Assembly (NCBI GenBank): GCA_015501585.1
Contig: JADNRY010000064.1
Location: 203,039 to 267,038, forward strand
DNA from: Rhodocollybia butyracea
Taxonomy: Eukaryota > Basidiomycota > Agaricomycetes > Agaricales > Omphalotaceae
Direction of reading: 5' to 3'
Length of the DNA stretch: 64,000 nucleotides
A program made the translations under genes and the position numbers. The notes below the pieces were generated by a model. That model saw nothing but the letters and a program-made list of their open reading frames with translations. It was not told the origin of the DNA and did no database searches. Positions 48,668-58,243 of this stretch are shown here, piece by piece; within the stretch, counting starts at the first letter, position 1, and each line of letters starts with the position of its first letter.

Positions 48668-50480
48668 TTTTTGAGAATTGTGTTTGTAAGAGGGAATGCA
48701 GATTGACCGGCAAGCTGTATTCGATCGAGTGGACTGAACCGGCAGAACTGGTGTTTTGATCCACAACTTGTGTGTTACTATCACGTCCATAGTTTTTATA
48801 AAAAATTTGAAAACTTGCCTCGGAGATGCTTTGAACGTCCTTGGATCTCTCCCGGATTTTATTGTAATGGGGATAGTATCCTAGCTTTCTTTCTATCTAC
48901 TTTATATAGAAAATAAATACCTTGTTCGAGCACGATGACTTTTCCGGTGTCGAGAGTGCGTTTGCACAGAGTTTTTATAAAAATCAGTCACATCAGTAAC
49001 ATATACAATCAACGGCACAGGCAGCGGCGCTGCCCTGGTAATTTCTTCACGTGCATTTTCATTCTCTCTTCTCTCTATTTTACGGTGGAATCGTTCCGTA
49101 CTGGGACGTACCACCGAACCTCACCGAAGATCTCCAAGTCCGGGATGGTTGGACGGCTGGGATGTATTCAAGTACGTTGCACATATCTCTTCAAAATTTG
49201 ACGCGACTTGGACGAAATCACACTAGCGTGAAGCCGAAAGTTCTGCCGTAGAGTAACGGCTGAGAGCGGCAGCCTTCCTGTTTGAGCGATGTCACTCAAA
49301 TATCACACTTTGGCTTCAAGTTTGTCTAGAACACTGTTTTCTGTCTGTAGTGTCTCGGAGAAAAGCTCCGAGACATCTAACTCTACATTTACACGTACCA
49401 CAGACTCTTTTTCATTTTCTAATTCTGCATAGAAGTGAAATTACTCATTTTTCAAAAGAAAATCCACGCGCTTCATAAAAAAACAAGTTGCGAAACTTGT
49501 AACCGCCCAAATTTAATCAAAGAAAGACTGTGAGAGTAGGTAATGGGTATTTATACTTCATTTCCGAGCCATACTTATTGCAATTCTCGAGTGGAAATGC
49601 TCTTAAAGGGCATTTTTAAAAACCTTGTGCATTTGATCAATTTATAAAATTGATGGACGTGATAGTATATGGACGAAATATGAAACAATAAAAAAGAGAT
49701 CTGAGCGATTCTAGGGTATCAAAAGGCATCAGATTGATATGGATCGGCTCCACCAGGGTGATGTCCCGCAAGGGAAAATCCGACTACACTCGCCATGCGC
49801 AAGCTCGAACCACAGAGAGGAAGGCAGAGTAAGACGAACTTGGTATAAGTATAGGGTGGGTCCCTCCACGTCGCCACGCTCCAATGAACTCGAGCGACTC
49901 GACCCACACAGAGAAAGGTCAAGGAAAACACCGGGGAAACCCGCGGGAAGCGTTCAGCAATTTGCAATTGCTAAACCCGCCTCCCAATCTCTCCCAATCC
50001 CTCCCTTTTACGCCCTTTTACGCCCTTTCACCTCCTTTCGCGCTTTCCAATTCGCTCTCGATAGATTATGGTATCCATGCCCCCTGCTGCCGTCCTAATT
50101 ACTCTTTTTAAACATCGCTCGTCAGCTCATATCTTGTTACTTACAGCTGCTCCGGTTGCAAATACGAGCAGAGTAGCCTTCTGTAGCCCTGAACTCGGTA
50201 AACGTTCCCTTCCCGTGTTTCGAAATTTCAACTTAGGGTTATTAGAGGCATGTAGGATCCATCTAGGGTTTTCTCAACCCTAGGGGAGGGCCTAGCGGTG
50301 GCTTAGGAGTGGCCTAGGGTCTGCACGGCCCCTGGACATTCTGGCTTTGGAGGAGCGTAGGGTTTGGACTTGGTGCGCTGGGGGAGGGACTGTAGTGTGG
50401 GCAGGGTGCTGATATTAGAGGTTTATGGGGCTTGGGCTGTATGCTGTATAACATAGAGTATATATTTTCACACATCCACC
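48668..50480. other. intergenic transition to the subtelomeric repeat domain
   Basis: No gene is supported. A short inverted repeat of telomere-like sequence (CTAGGGTT ... AACCCTAG) occurs at about 50261-50283, followed by a G-rich stretch with TAGGGTTT at about 50360. The palindromic repeat domain begins just after. Confidence 0.45.
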
Positions 50481-50876
50481 CACCTCCAGGAGATGTGCGG
50501 TGTACTCTGTGGACTCTATGACTTGCCCACATCAGGAGACGTCTACGACGTGCACTGTGTACTTGCACAAATTCAGTAAGTCATAGAGTACACAGTGTAT
50601 ATACCTCTAGGCACGTCCACGACGTGTACGGTGTGCCACCTTACCATGATGTGCACTCTGTACTTGATCAATTTTGTGTACTCTATGACTCCCACACATC
50701 CAGGCACGTCCACGACGTGCGTGGTGTACATTATCACGCCTGGTACGTCCACGTCCATGGATTTGTCCGGGTGGTGGAGTGCACGGTGCGCATCAGGGCT
50801 GGCGTTGGTAGCATACACCGCACACGTCGTGGACGTGCACGAATGTGTAAAACACAATGAAGAACCAAAAAATCAC

Positions 50877-50945
50877 TGGCCAGAGAGGGAATCGAACCCC
50901 CGCCTACTTCATATGCGTAAAACTGGAACTTATTAGCATACACAA
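50877..50945 (-). tRNA. tRNA-like unit, 3' half only
   Basis: The minus strand carries the T arm and 3' acceptor side of the tRNA-like family (AGGCGGGGGTTCGATTCCC, then TCTCTGGCCA) with an intact B box. The 5' half with the A box is not recognisable upstream. Most likely a truncated copy. Confidence 0.45.
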
Positions 50946-51515
50946 GCCATACTCTATGACTTGCACAAATCATAGAGTACACAGTGCATACACCTCCAGG
51001 CACGTCCACGACGTGCGTGGTGTACCCTATCAATGCTAGTATACCACCTTACCTTGATGTGCACTGTGTACTCTATGACTTCCACATATCCAGGCACGTC
51101 TATGACGTGCACTGTGTACTTTATCAATACACAGTGCATACACCTCCAGGCACGTCCATGACGTGTACGGTGTGCCACCTTACCATGATGTGCACTCTGT
51201 ACTTGATCAATTTTGTGTACTCTATGACTCCCACACATCCAGGCACGTCCATGACGTGCATGGTGTACACTATGACCCCCGATACATCCACATCCATGAA
51301 TTTGTCCAAGTGGTAAAGTACACAGTGCACGTCATAGACGTGCTTGGATGTGTGGAAGTCATAGAGTACACAAAAGTTATCAAGTATACAGTGCACATCA
51401 AGGTAAGGCGGTACACTGGCATTGATACGGTACACCGTGCACGTCGTGGACGTGCCTGGAGGTGTATGCACTGTGTACTCTATGACTTGCACAATTTAAC
51501 GTGGGATGTAGTCAT

Positions 51516-51615
51516 GGCCAGATAGTCTAGTGGTAAATGACGACTTGGTAGAATAACCTGTGAGCTCCAGTACACTTCTATCAAGTAGGCGGGGGTTCGA
51601 TTCCCTCTCTGGCCA
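51516..51615 (+). tRNA. tRNA-like gene with intron, anticodon position AGA
   Basis: The cloverleaf can be drawn in full. The acceptor GGCCAGA pairs with TCTGGCC; the D arm begins GTCT, with loop AGTGG; the anticodon stem ACTTG pairs with CAAGT; the variable loop is AGGC; the T arm GGGGG-TTCGATT-CCCTC is followed by discriminator A. The A box (TAGTCTAGTGG) and B box (GTTCGATTC) are intact and a T8 run follows a few bases after the 3' end. The anticodon loop reads GTAGAA, then a 27-nt intron, then T, so positions 34-36 are AGA. A serine tRNA would have a long variable arm, which is absent, so the identity is doubtful. It may be a tRNA-derived repeat rather than a working tRNA. Confidence 0.6.
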
Positions 51616-52046
51616 ATGATTTTTTTTGGTTCTTCATTGTGTTTTACACGTTTGTGCACGTCCACGACGTATGCGGTGTACGCTATCAATGCCAGCCTTG
51701 ATGTGCACTGTGTACTTTATCAATACACAGTGCATACACCTCCAGGCACGTCCACGACGTGCAGGTGTGTACCACCTTACCTTGATGTGCACTGTGCACT
51801 TGATCACTTGGACAAATTCATGGATGTGGATGTATCGGGGGTCATAGTGTACACCATGCACGTCATAGACGTGCTTGGATGTGTGGAAGTCATAGAGTAC
51901 ACAAAAGTTATCAAGTATACAGTGCACATCAAGGTAAGGCGGTACACTGGCATTGATAGGATACACCGTGCACGTCGTGGACGTGCCTGGAGGTGTATCC
52001 ACTGTGTAATCTATGACTTGCACAATTTAACGTGGGATGTAGTCAT

Positions 52047-52146
52047 GGCCAGATAGTCTAGTGGTAAATGACGACTTGGTAGAATAGCCTGTGAGCTCCA
52101 GTACACTTCTATCAAGTAGGCGGGGGTTCGATTCCCTCTCTGGCCA
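52047..52146 (+). tRNA. tRNA-like gene with intron, near-identical second copy
   Basis: Nearly identical to the copy at 51516, with a single visible difference in the intron (AATAGCC instead of AATAACC). The same flanks lie on both sides for more than 200 bases, so it was copied as part of a ~532-bp repeat block. All arms pair and both internal promoter boxes are present, followed by a T9 run. Confidence 0.6.
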
Positions 52147-53305
52147 ATGATTTTTTTTTGGTTCTCCATTGTGTTTTACACGTTTGTGCATGTCCACGAC
52201 GTGTGCGGTGTACCCTATCAATGCCAGTGTACAAACTTACCTTGATGTGCACTGTGTACTGTATGACTTGCACAAATTCATGTAATCCATGAATCTGTGC
52301 AAATCATAGAGTACACAGTGTATACACCTCCAGACACGTCCATGACGTGCACGGTGTACCACCTTACCTTGATGTGCACTGTGTACTTGATCACTTTCGT
52401 ATACTCTATGACTTCCACACATCTATGCACGTCCATGACGTGCATGGTGTACACTATGACCCCGATACATCCACATCCATGAATTTGTCCAAGTGATCAA
52501 GTGCACAGTGCACATCAAGGTAAGGTGGTACACACCCGCACGTCGTGGACGTGCCTGGAGGTGTATGCACTGTGTACTCTATGATTTGTGCAAGTCATAC
52601 AGTACACAAAAGCGATAAAGTACACAGTGCACATCAAGGTAAGTTTGTACACTGGCATTCATACAACAAACCTGTCAGCAATGGTAATTTGTCTTTCCCA
52701 CTGCCACTCCATCTGCTCATTAAACCTTCTCTTGTACTCAGGGCATCCATGCACGTCCACGACGTGCGCGGTGTACCCAATTGCTCTTTCACACATCCAC
52801 GCTGAGTATCACCCACTTTCTCTGTAGTGTACACTGCGTACTCTATCAATTCTGCACCTCATGTGGGCAAGTGAACAAGTATGGATGTGTGAATTTGTGC
52901 AAGTGGTAAAGTACATAGTGCACGTCATGGACGTGCCCTGATGTCTGACAGACCTTACATCCACATAACGCGTGGACGTCCACAACGCGCACGGTGTACT
53001 CTATCACTTCCACCCATTTGAACTTGAGTTTTTTTACACCTCCAGGCACATCCACGATGTGTGCGGTGTACACCATCACTCCCACTCATCTAAATATCCA
53101 TGCCAGTGTACCACCTTACTTGATGTGCTGCACAAGTCATATAGTACGCAGTGCACGTCGTAGACGTCCCTTGATGTGGGCAAGTCATAAAGTACACACA
53201 AAAGTGACCAAATATAAAGTGACGAGGTACACAGCTCACGTCGTGGATGTGCACAGATGTATGAAACACAATGAAGACCAAAAAAAACCATTACATTGAC
53301 AAGAT

Positions 53306-53421
53306 TGGCCAGAGAGGGAATTGAACCCCCGCCTATTTGGTGTTCGATGATCTTCGTATTGTTTATAAGAAAACCACCGAATATTCTACCAAATCGTCCT
53401 TTGCCACTAGACTATCTGACC
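53306..53421 (-). tRNA. tRNA-like gene with longer intron, inverted copy
   Basis: On the minus strand, acceptor GGTCAGA pairs with TCTGGCC (one G-U), D stem GTCT with GGAC, anticodon stem ATTTG with CAAAT, and T stem GGGGG with CCCTC. The intron after the AGA-A positions is about 43 nt and unrelated in sequence to that of the plus-strand copies. The base changes in the acceptor and anticodon stems keep pairing, which argues for past selection on the fold. Confidence 0.6.
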
Positions 53422-54046
53422 ATGACTACTAGCAATGTTAAACAAAACCTTATGAGCATGAAATAATCTAATAATCAATCCCACCTGAGCCCACAACAAA
53501 CTTGGCAGCAACGGTAAATTGTCTTTCCCACTGCCACTCAACCATTAAACCTTCTCTTGTGCTCAATCCATGCACGCCCATGACATGCGCCGTGTACCCC
53601 AAGTGCTCCCGCTCATCTTCTGTTGTCTTTCACAGATCCAGGCACGTCCACGACGTGGCCTGTGTTCTCTATTACTGGAACTGTATTTTTTTTCACACAT
53701 CCTTGTACGTCTGTGACGTGTGCTGTGTATTCCGACCCCACAGAAAACCAATAGATGCTCGACATGATATGAGACAAGTAGGCCAATCCAATCATAATTC
53801 ATGGCATTATGAGATCGTGAAGAGACCCAGTCCAATGGTCTGAGAGGAGAGTGATCGTGTGCACAGTGCACGTCGTAGACGTGTGCACAGTGCACGTCGT
53901 AGACGTGTACAGATGCTCTGATGATAAATTCACTGACCATTAGAGTAAAGGTTCTCTCATGAATTCATGCATGTCCACGATGTCCAATGATCACTGGTCT
54001 CTTCACAATCTCATGATACAACTAATATAACTGATATAATTAAACT

Positions 54047-54245
54047 ACCATCAATCACAATCAGATTGGCCCTACTCTGTGCCCTGGTGATATGGCCTAT
54101 CGCGCCGAATGGGTACTTAACCCCCCGGCCTGTGAATGGTACCGAAAGGTGGTCAGAACCAGTGGATGTCTTGGGCCAAAGGGCTAAAGATTCTATTATT
54201 CAGATCAGCTGCAATAGAATATTCTTTGTACTGTGTGTTTTTCAG
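54047..54245 (+). repeat. dispersed ~200-bp repeat, copy 1
   Basis: Shares ATCAATCACAATCAGAT, GAATGGGTACTTAA, CCCCCGGCCTGTGAATGGTA and ATATTCTTTGTACTG with the copy at about 57925-58155, in the same orientation, and more distantly with about 56392-56600. No coding capacity. The start region (CAATCACAATCAGATTGG) is itself partly inverted-repetitive. Confidence 0.6.
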
Positions 54246-54776
54246 ATACTTAGTCTACACAGCGCACGTCGGGGACGTGCATGGATGTGTGAAAAACCTG
54301 GAAGTGAATTGGTATCATCATGTGCGGTGTGTATGTTCTCACTCCTGTCCATTTGTGCATGGATCTTTTATTGCCTTGAATGCATCCATACACGTCCACG
54401 ACGTGCCCTGTGTACACATTCATGCACCCCCAAAATAGAAACATCTTTCAATACCTACGTCGCATGCGGTAGAGTGCACAGGGCACGTCATGGATATGCA
54501 AGGATGCTTTAAAGCTAAATTCACTGATGACAGGGGAGTGATAGTGTACACAGTGCATGTCGTGGACGTGCATGGATGTGGGAGTGATACTGTATGCAGT
54601 GCACATGGTCGGGGTGTGTACACAGCACATGCTTGCGTATGCTAATAAATGCTTTTTTAGCATAGGTTGAGAGTCAGCGGTTCCCCAGCGAACGTCCGCT
54701 GCAGCATATTCTTTCCCTGTTGTGTAAGAGTATTAAGAGACCAAAGAGATGTATATTCAAATTGCCAATGAACGCA

Positions 54777-54884
54777 ATAGTCTAGTGGCAAATGACGATT
54801 TGGCAAAATACAAAGTAAATCTGCGACAGAACTGCAGGTGTATTGGGTACCAAGTAGGCGGGGGTTTGATTCCCTCTCTGGCCA
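54777..54884 (+). pseudogene. degenerate tRNA-like copy
   Basis: Keeps the A box (ATAGTCTAGTGG), the anticodon-stem region GATTTGG and the T arm (GGGGGTTTGATTCCCTC), plus the 3' acceptor TCTGGCC. The 5' acceptor strand no longer pairs and the loop has changed to GCAAAA. A decayed member of the family. Confidence 0.5.
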
Positions 54885-55222
54885 TGTTGTTTACCTTGAT
54901 TGATTTTTTGGCTAGACGCTATAATGTCCATTGCTTTTCTTGTGTAGGTCATCACTCCTACTCATCTGTACATGGCTTGTTTATTGCCTTGCACCAAATC
55001 AGTTTATCTTGAAGGAGTGTACACAGCACACGTCGTGGACGTGCATATATGCATTGGATATGGATTGACTGATCTGTCAACTCATACACCTTATGCACAC
55101 AGCACACGTCGCAGACGTGCATGGGACAATTGGACTATAGATCGACTGACTTGTCCAAGTTGATAGGGCTTGCGTACAGTGCCCCATCAGAGGGGGCAGT
55201 GATGGTGCGCACTGCGCACGTC

Positions 55223-55840
55223 GTAGACGTGCATGGATGCATATTAGACTATAGATCCATTATTCTGTCCACAGCGCGTACACGTACATGTGGTAAAGGG
55301 CACAGCGCACGTCGTGGACGTACACTCCATGCACGTCGTGGACGTACATTCCATGCACGTCGTGGACGTACATTCCATGCACGTCGTGGACGTACATTCC
55401 ATGCACGTCGTGGACGTACATTCCATGCACGTCTATGGCGTGCCGTAGACGTGCATGGATGCATATTAGACTATAGATCCATTATTCTGTCCACAGCGCG
55501 TACACGTACATGTGGTAAAGGGCACAGCGCACGTCGTGGACGTACACTCCATGCACGTCGTGGACGTACACTCCATGCACGTCGTGGACGTACACTCCAT
55601 GCACGTCGTGGACGTACATTCCATGCACGTCGTGGACGTACATTCCATGCACGTCTATGGCGTGCCGTAGATGTGCATGGATGCATATTAGACTATAGAT
55701 CCATTATTCTGTCCACAGCGCGTACACGTACATGTGGTAAAGGGCACAGCGCACGTCGTGGACGTACACTCCATGCACGTCGTGGATGTACATTCCATGC
55801 ACGTCGTGGACGTACATTCCATGCACGTCTATGGCGTGCC
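55223..55840 (+). repeat. 222-bp higher-order tandem repeat with nested 24-bp minisatellite
   Basis: Units start at 55223, 55445 and 55667, exactly 222 bases apart. Each contains a single-copy part (GACTATAGATCCATTATTCTG and a TACACGTACATGTGG segment) and then a run of 24-bp subunits (GCACGTCGTGGACGTACATTCC plus AT). There are five subunits in the first two units and three in the third. The subunit is the dyad motif of the surrounding domain with one changed arm base. Because 24 is a multiple of three, the plus strand stays open as an 8-residue repeat over a 248-codon frame, which is likely incidental. Confidence 0.85.
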
Positions 55841-56391
55841 CTGGGTCCACTAGTACTAAAGATCTGAATATTAGAATCTTTCATCACAGTTAATCACAGT
55901 CCAATGCATCCAGACACGTCTACGACGTGCACGGGGTGCACAATCACTCCCGCCTCATCTGCAATGTCCACGATGTGTCCAAGTCTTTGTTCACACATCC
56001 ATGCACTTCCCTGACGTGTCCTGTGTATGCACCCCCACAATGTGCATTGTGTATACAATCATGTCCACGACATGCCATGTGTGACTCTGCCATATGCTAT
56101 CCTCGATTCAAGCTAGATGTGGTCAAGTGCACAGGGCACATTGTGGATGAGCACCATGTGGTAGTATTATCTGCCCTACCGGTAGCTAGCTTCTTACCTT
56201 CATGCTTTATATTTCCGTTCACTATATACTAGCGAACAACACCATTACTCCCGTTATTTATATTCTATCCTCCTCATATTCCGCCCCATTGTACCCTACT
56301 AACCTTCCTAGAAACCTCTACTCAGGCGGGCACACTCATACGATTCGAGTATTCGACTACCATTCTCCTCACAGTCTCCTCCTGATGCAAT

Positions 56392-56600
56392 CAATCTAAT
56401 TGATTTGCGATCAATCACGATCGGATCGGCGTTACTTACTACGCTGGTACTACCTCCCACTTGTCTTGCATCGTCTCGAATGGATATCTAGCCCCCCGGC
56501 TTGTGGATGGTACGGAAGGACGGTCATGGTCAGTAGATGCGATAGCCCGAAGCCCTAAGAATTTTAATATTCGGATCTTTCGGAATGCATTTTTCTGTGT
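56392..56600 (+). repeat. dispersed ~200-bp repeat, diverged copy 2
   Basis: Matches the copies at 54047 and 57925 in the same order (GATGCAATCAATCT, ATCAATCACGATCGGATCGGC, GAATGG, CCCCCCGGC, GGATGGTACGGA), but with more substitutions. The next 200 bases (56600-56800) hold nothing I can identify. Confidence 0.5.
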
Positions 56601-56819
56601 TTTACCTTTCTTCCGTTGATCTCTCTCTTGCCTTAACCATTATTCCCCTCCCACTCCCGAAGCTTCTCCGCACTGCCTAGGACATTAATATCTGTTGTCG
56701 GTGCATTAGGATTTGGTCCATGTCCGCTCTGTCTTCCCCTTGGTATGTAACAATAGCCGAAGGTATTTCTTACTCTATTGGACTGTTTTCTATGTTTAAG
56801 TAGCTAGTTACAAGAATTA

Positions 56820-57400
56820 GTTACTTGTAGTGCTGCTTTAGCCACTAACATTGGTAGTATAGTAGTATAGCTCGTATAGTTATAAGCAGCACAGCGACGC
56901 TAACATTGTGTGCGGATGCACAGCTAATAGTATAGTAGTAGAATAAGTACTTAGTATCATTAGTTTCTTGAAGTAGTACTGGTAGTACGGGGCCGCTAAC
57001 TTGTCAGCGGATGCAGCCCAGGCTGTGCCAGTAGTATAGTAGTATAGTTAGTTACTGGTAGTAGTACTGGCTGCAGGCGACGCTAACATTGTTAGCGGAT
57101 GCACGGCTAATAGTATAGTAGTAGAACAAGTACTTAGTATAATTAGTTACTTGAAGTAGTACTGGTAGTATGGGTCCGCTAACTTGTTAGCATATGCATC
57201 CCAGGCTGTGCGAGTAGTATAGTAGTATAGCTAGTATAGTTAGTCGGTTAGTCGGTTAGTCGGTTAGTAGTACTCGTAGGCGACGCTAACATTCTTAGTG
57301 GATGCACGTCTAATAGAATAGTAGTAGTAGTTAGGATAATTAGTTACTTAGCAGTACTGGTAGCACCAGGCCACTAACATTGTTATGCACTTCAGGCTGT
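56820..57400 (+). repeat. 183-203-bp tandem repeat with internal hairpins
   Basis: Three imperfect units carry GACGCTAACATT at about 56896, 57079 and 57282, followed by GGATGCAC, CTAATAG and TAGTAGTA-rich sequence. The middle unit has the perfect hairpin CGCTAAC-ATT-GTTAGCG. A second related hairpin, CCGCTAACTTGTCAGCGG, lies between units near 56991. A CGGTTAGT micro-repeat (four times) sits near 57244-57270. Confidence 0.65.
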
Positions 57401-57924
57401 GAAATTTAGTACACTGAACGTTGGACTGCACCGACCACAGCGTGCACTGTGTACGCTATCACTCCCCCTCATCTGTGCACGTCCAAGACGTGTACACTAC
57501 CACAAACATTCATGCACCTCAGTTCACACTATACGATCCTGGTATCCCGGTGATGTTCTATACCAGAATCATCGGGTATTCGTCCACGACGTGCATGGCG
57601 TACTATATGACCCCACTCATCTGTGCATTAAACCTTGTATTGTCCTTAGGGCATCCATGCATGTGCACGACGAGCACGGTGTACCAGATCGCTCCCACTG
57701 TTTATCATCCGCTGTCTTTCACACATCCAGGCACTTCCGCGGCGTGCCCTGTGCACTTTGCCACATGTATGTGTACTGGACGTTGTGTGCGCTTGCAGGT
57801 GGTCGGGTGCCCAGGACACGTCGTGGACGAGCACGGATGCTTTGAACATGGATGGTGGAAGTAATAGTGTACACAGCGCACGTCGTAGACGTGCATGCAT
57901 GCATTTGACTATAGATCTACTGAT

Positions 57925-58155
57925 CTGGGATGCAATCAATCTGATCGAATTGCCATCAATCACAATCAGATCGGCATCGCTCTGTGCCCTGGTGCTATGG
58001 CCTACTTGTCTTGTATCCCGTCGAATGGGTACTTAATCCCCCGGCCTGTGAATGGTACTGATGGATGTTCAGCACCAGTGGATGCATTCGTTCAAAGCTC
58101 TAAGGATTCTAATAGTCGGATCTGTCGCAATAAAATATTCTTTGTACTGAGATAG
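57925..58155 (+). repeat. dispersed ~200-bp repeat, copy 3
   Basis: Closest relative of the copy at 54047; contains GAATGGGTACTTAATCCCCC, GGCCTGTGAATGGTACTGA and AAAATATTCTTTGTACTGAG. It ends about 90 bases before the stop of the minus-strand ORF at 58244. Confidence 0.6.
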
Positions 58156-58243
58156 CGTCGGCGGCGTGCATGATACTTAATGATCCATCGTTTCCTTCAA
58201 GTGTGTTAATATCGTATATACAGTTCATCGAATGTTAAGCTAT

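Larger units (their letters stand above)
50480..57900. repeat. subtelomeric domain built on a dyad-symmetric ACGT-containing motif
   Basis: A motif with arms GCACGTC and GACGTGC around a 3-nt centre occurs about forty times, in both orientations. Full or near-full copies lie near 50704, 51000, 51092, 51242, 51326, 51438, 51745, 51857, 51968, 52427, 52536, 52751, 52918, 54263, 55211 and 57877. The centre varies (GTG/CAC, ATA/TAT, ATG/CAT, GTA, GGG) while the arms stay nearly fixed. A common outer context in one orientation is CACAGTGCACGTCGTGG...TGGATGTGTG. Between 50.5 and 52.7 kb the motif sits in direct blocks about 530-540 bp apart (51516 versus 52047; 50636 versus 51175), mixed with inverted blocks. 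Open frames here are by-products of the repeats. Confidence 0.85.

Noticed and set aside
50573..52056. Many 90-150-codon frames in the repeat domain
   Set aside because: Their translations are permutations of the dyad motif and its flanks on both strands, without independent coding character.
50480..53300. CRISPR-like array of palindromic repeats
   Set aside because: The repeats occur in both orientations with irregular spacing, in a eukaryotic subtelomere; no cas-like genes.
55121..55867. 248-codon plus-strand frame with an 8-residue Arg/His-rich repeat
   Set aside because: It exists because the 24-bp minisatellite unit and the 222-bp unit are multiples of three; the antisense frames are equally open, and there is no non-repetitive coding sequence.
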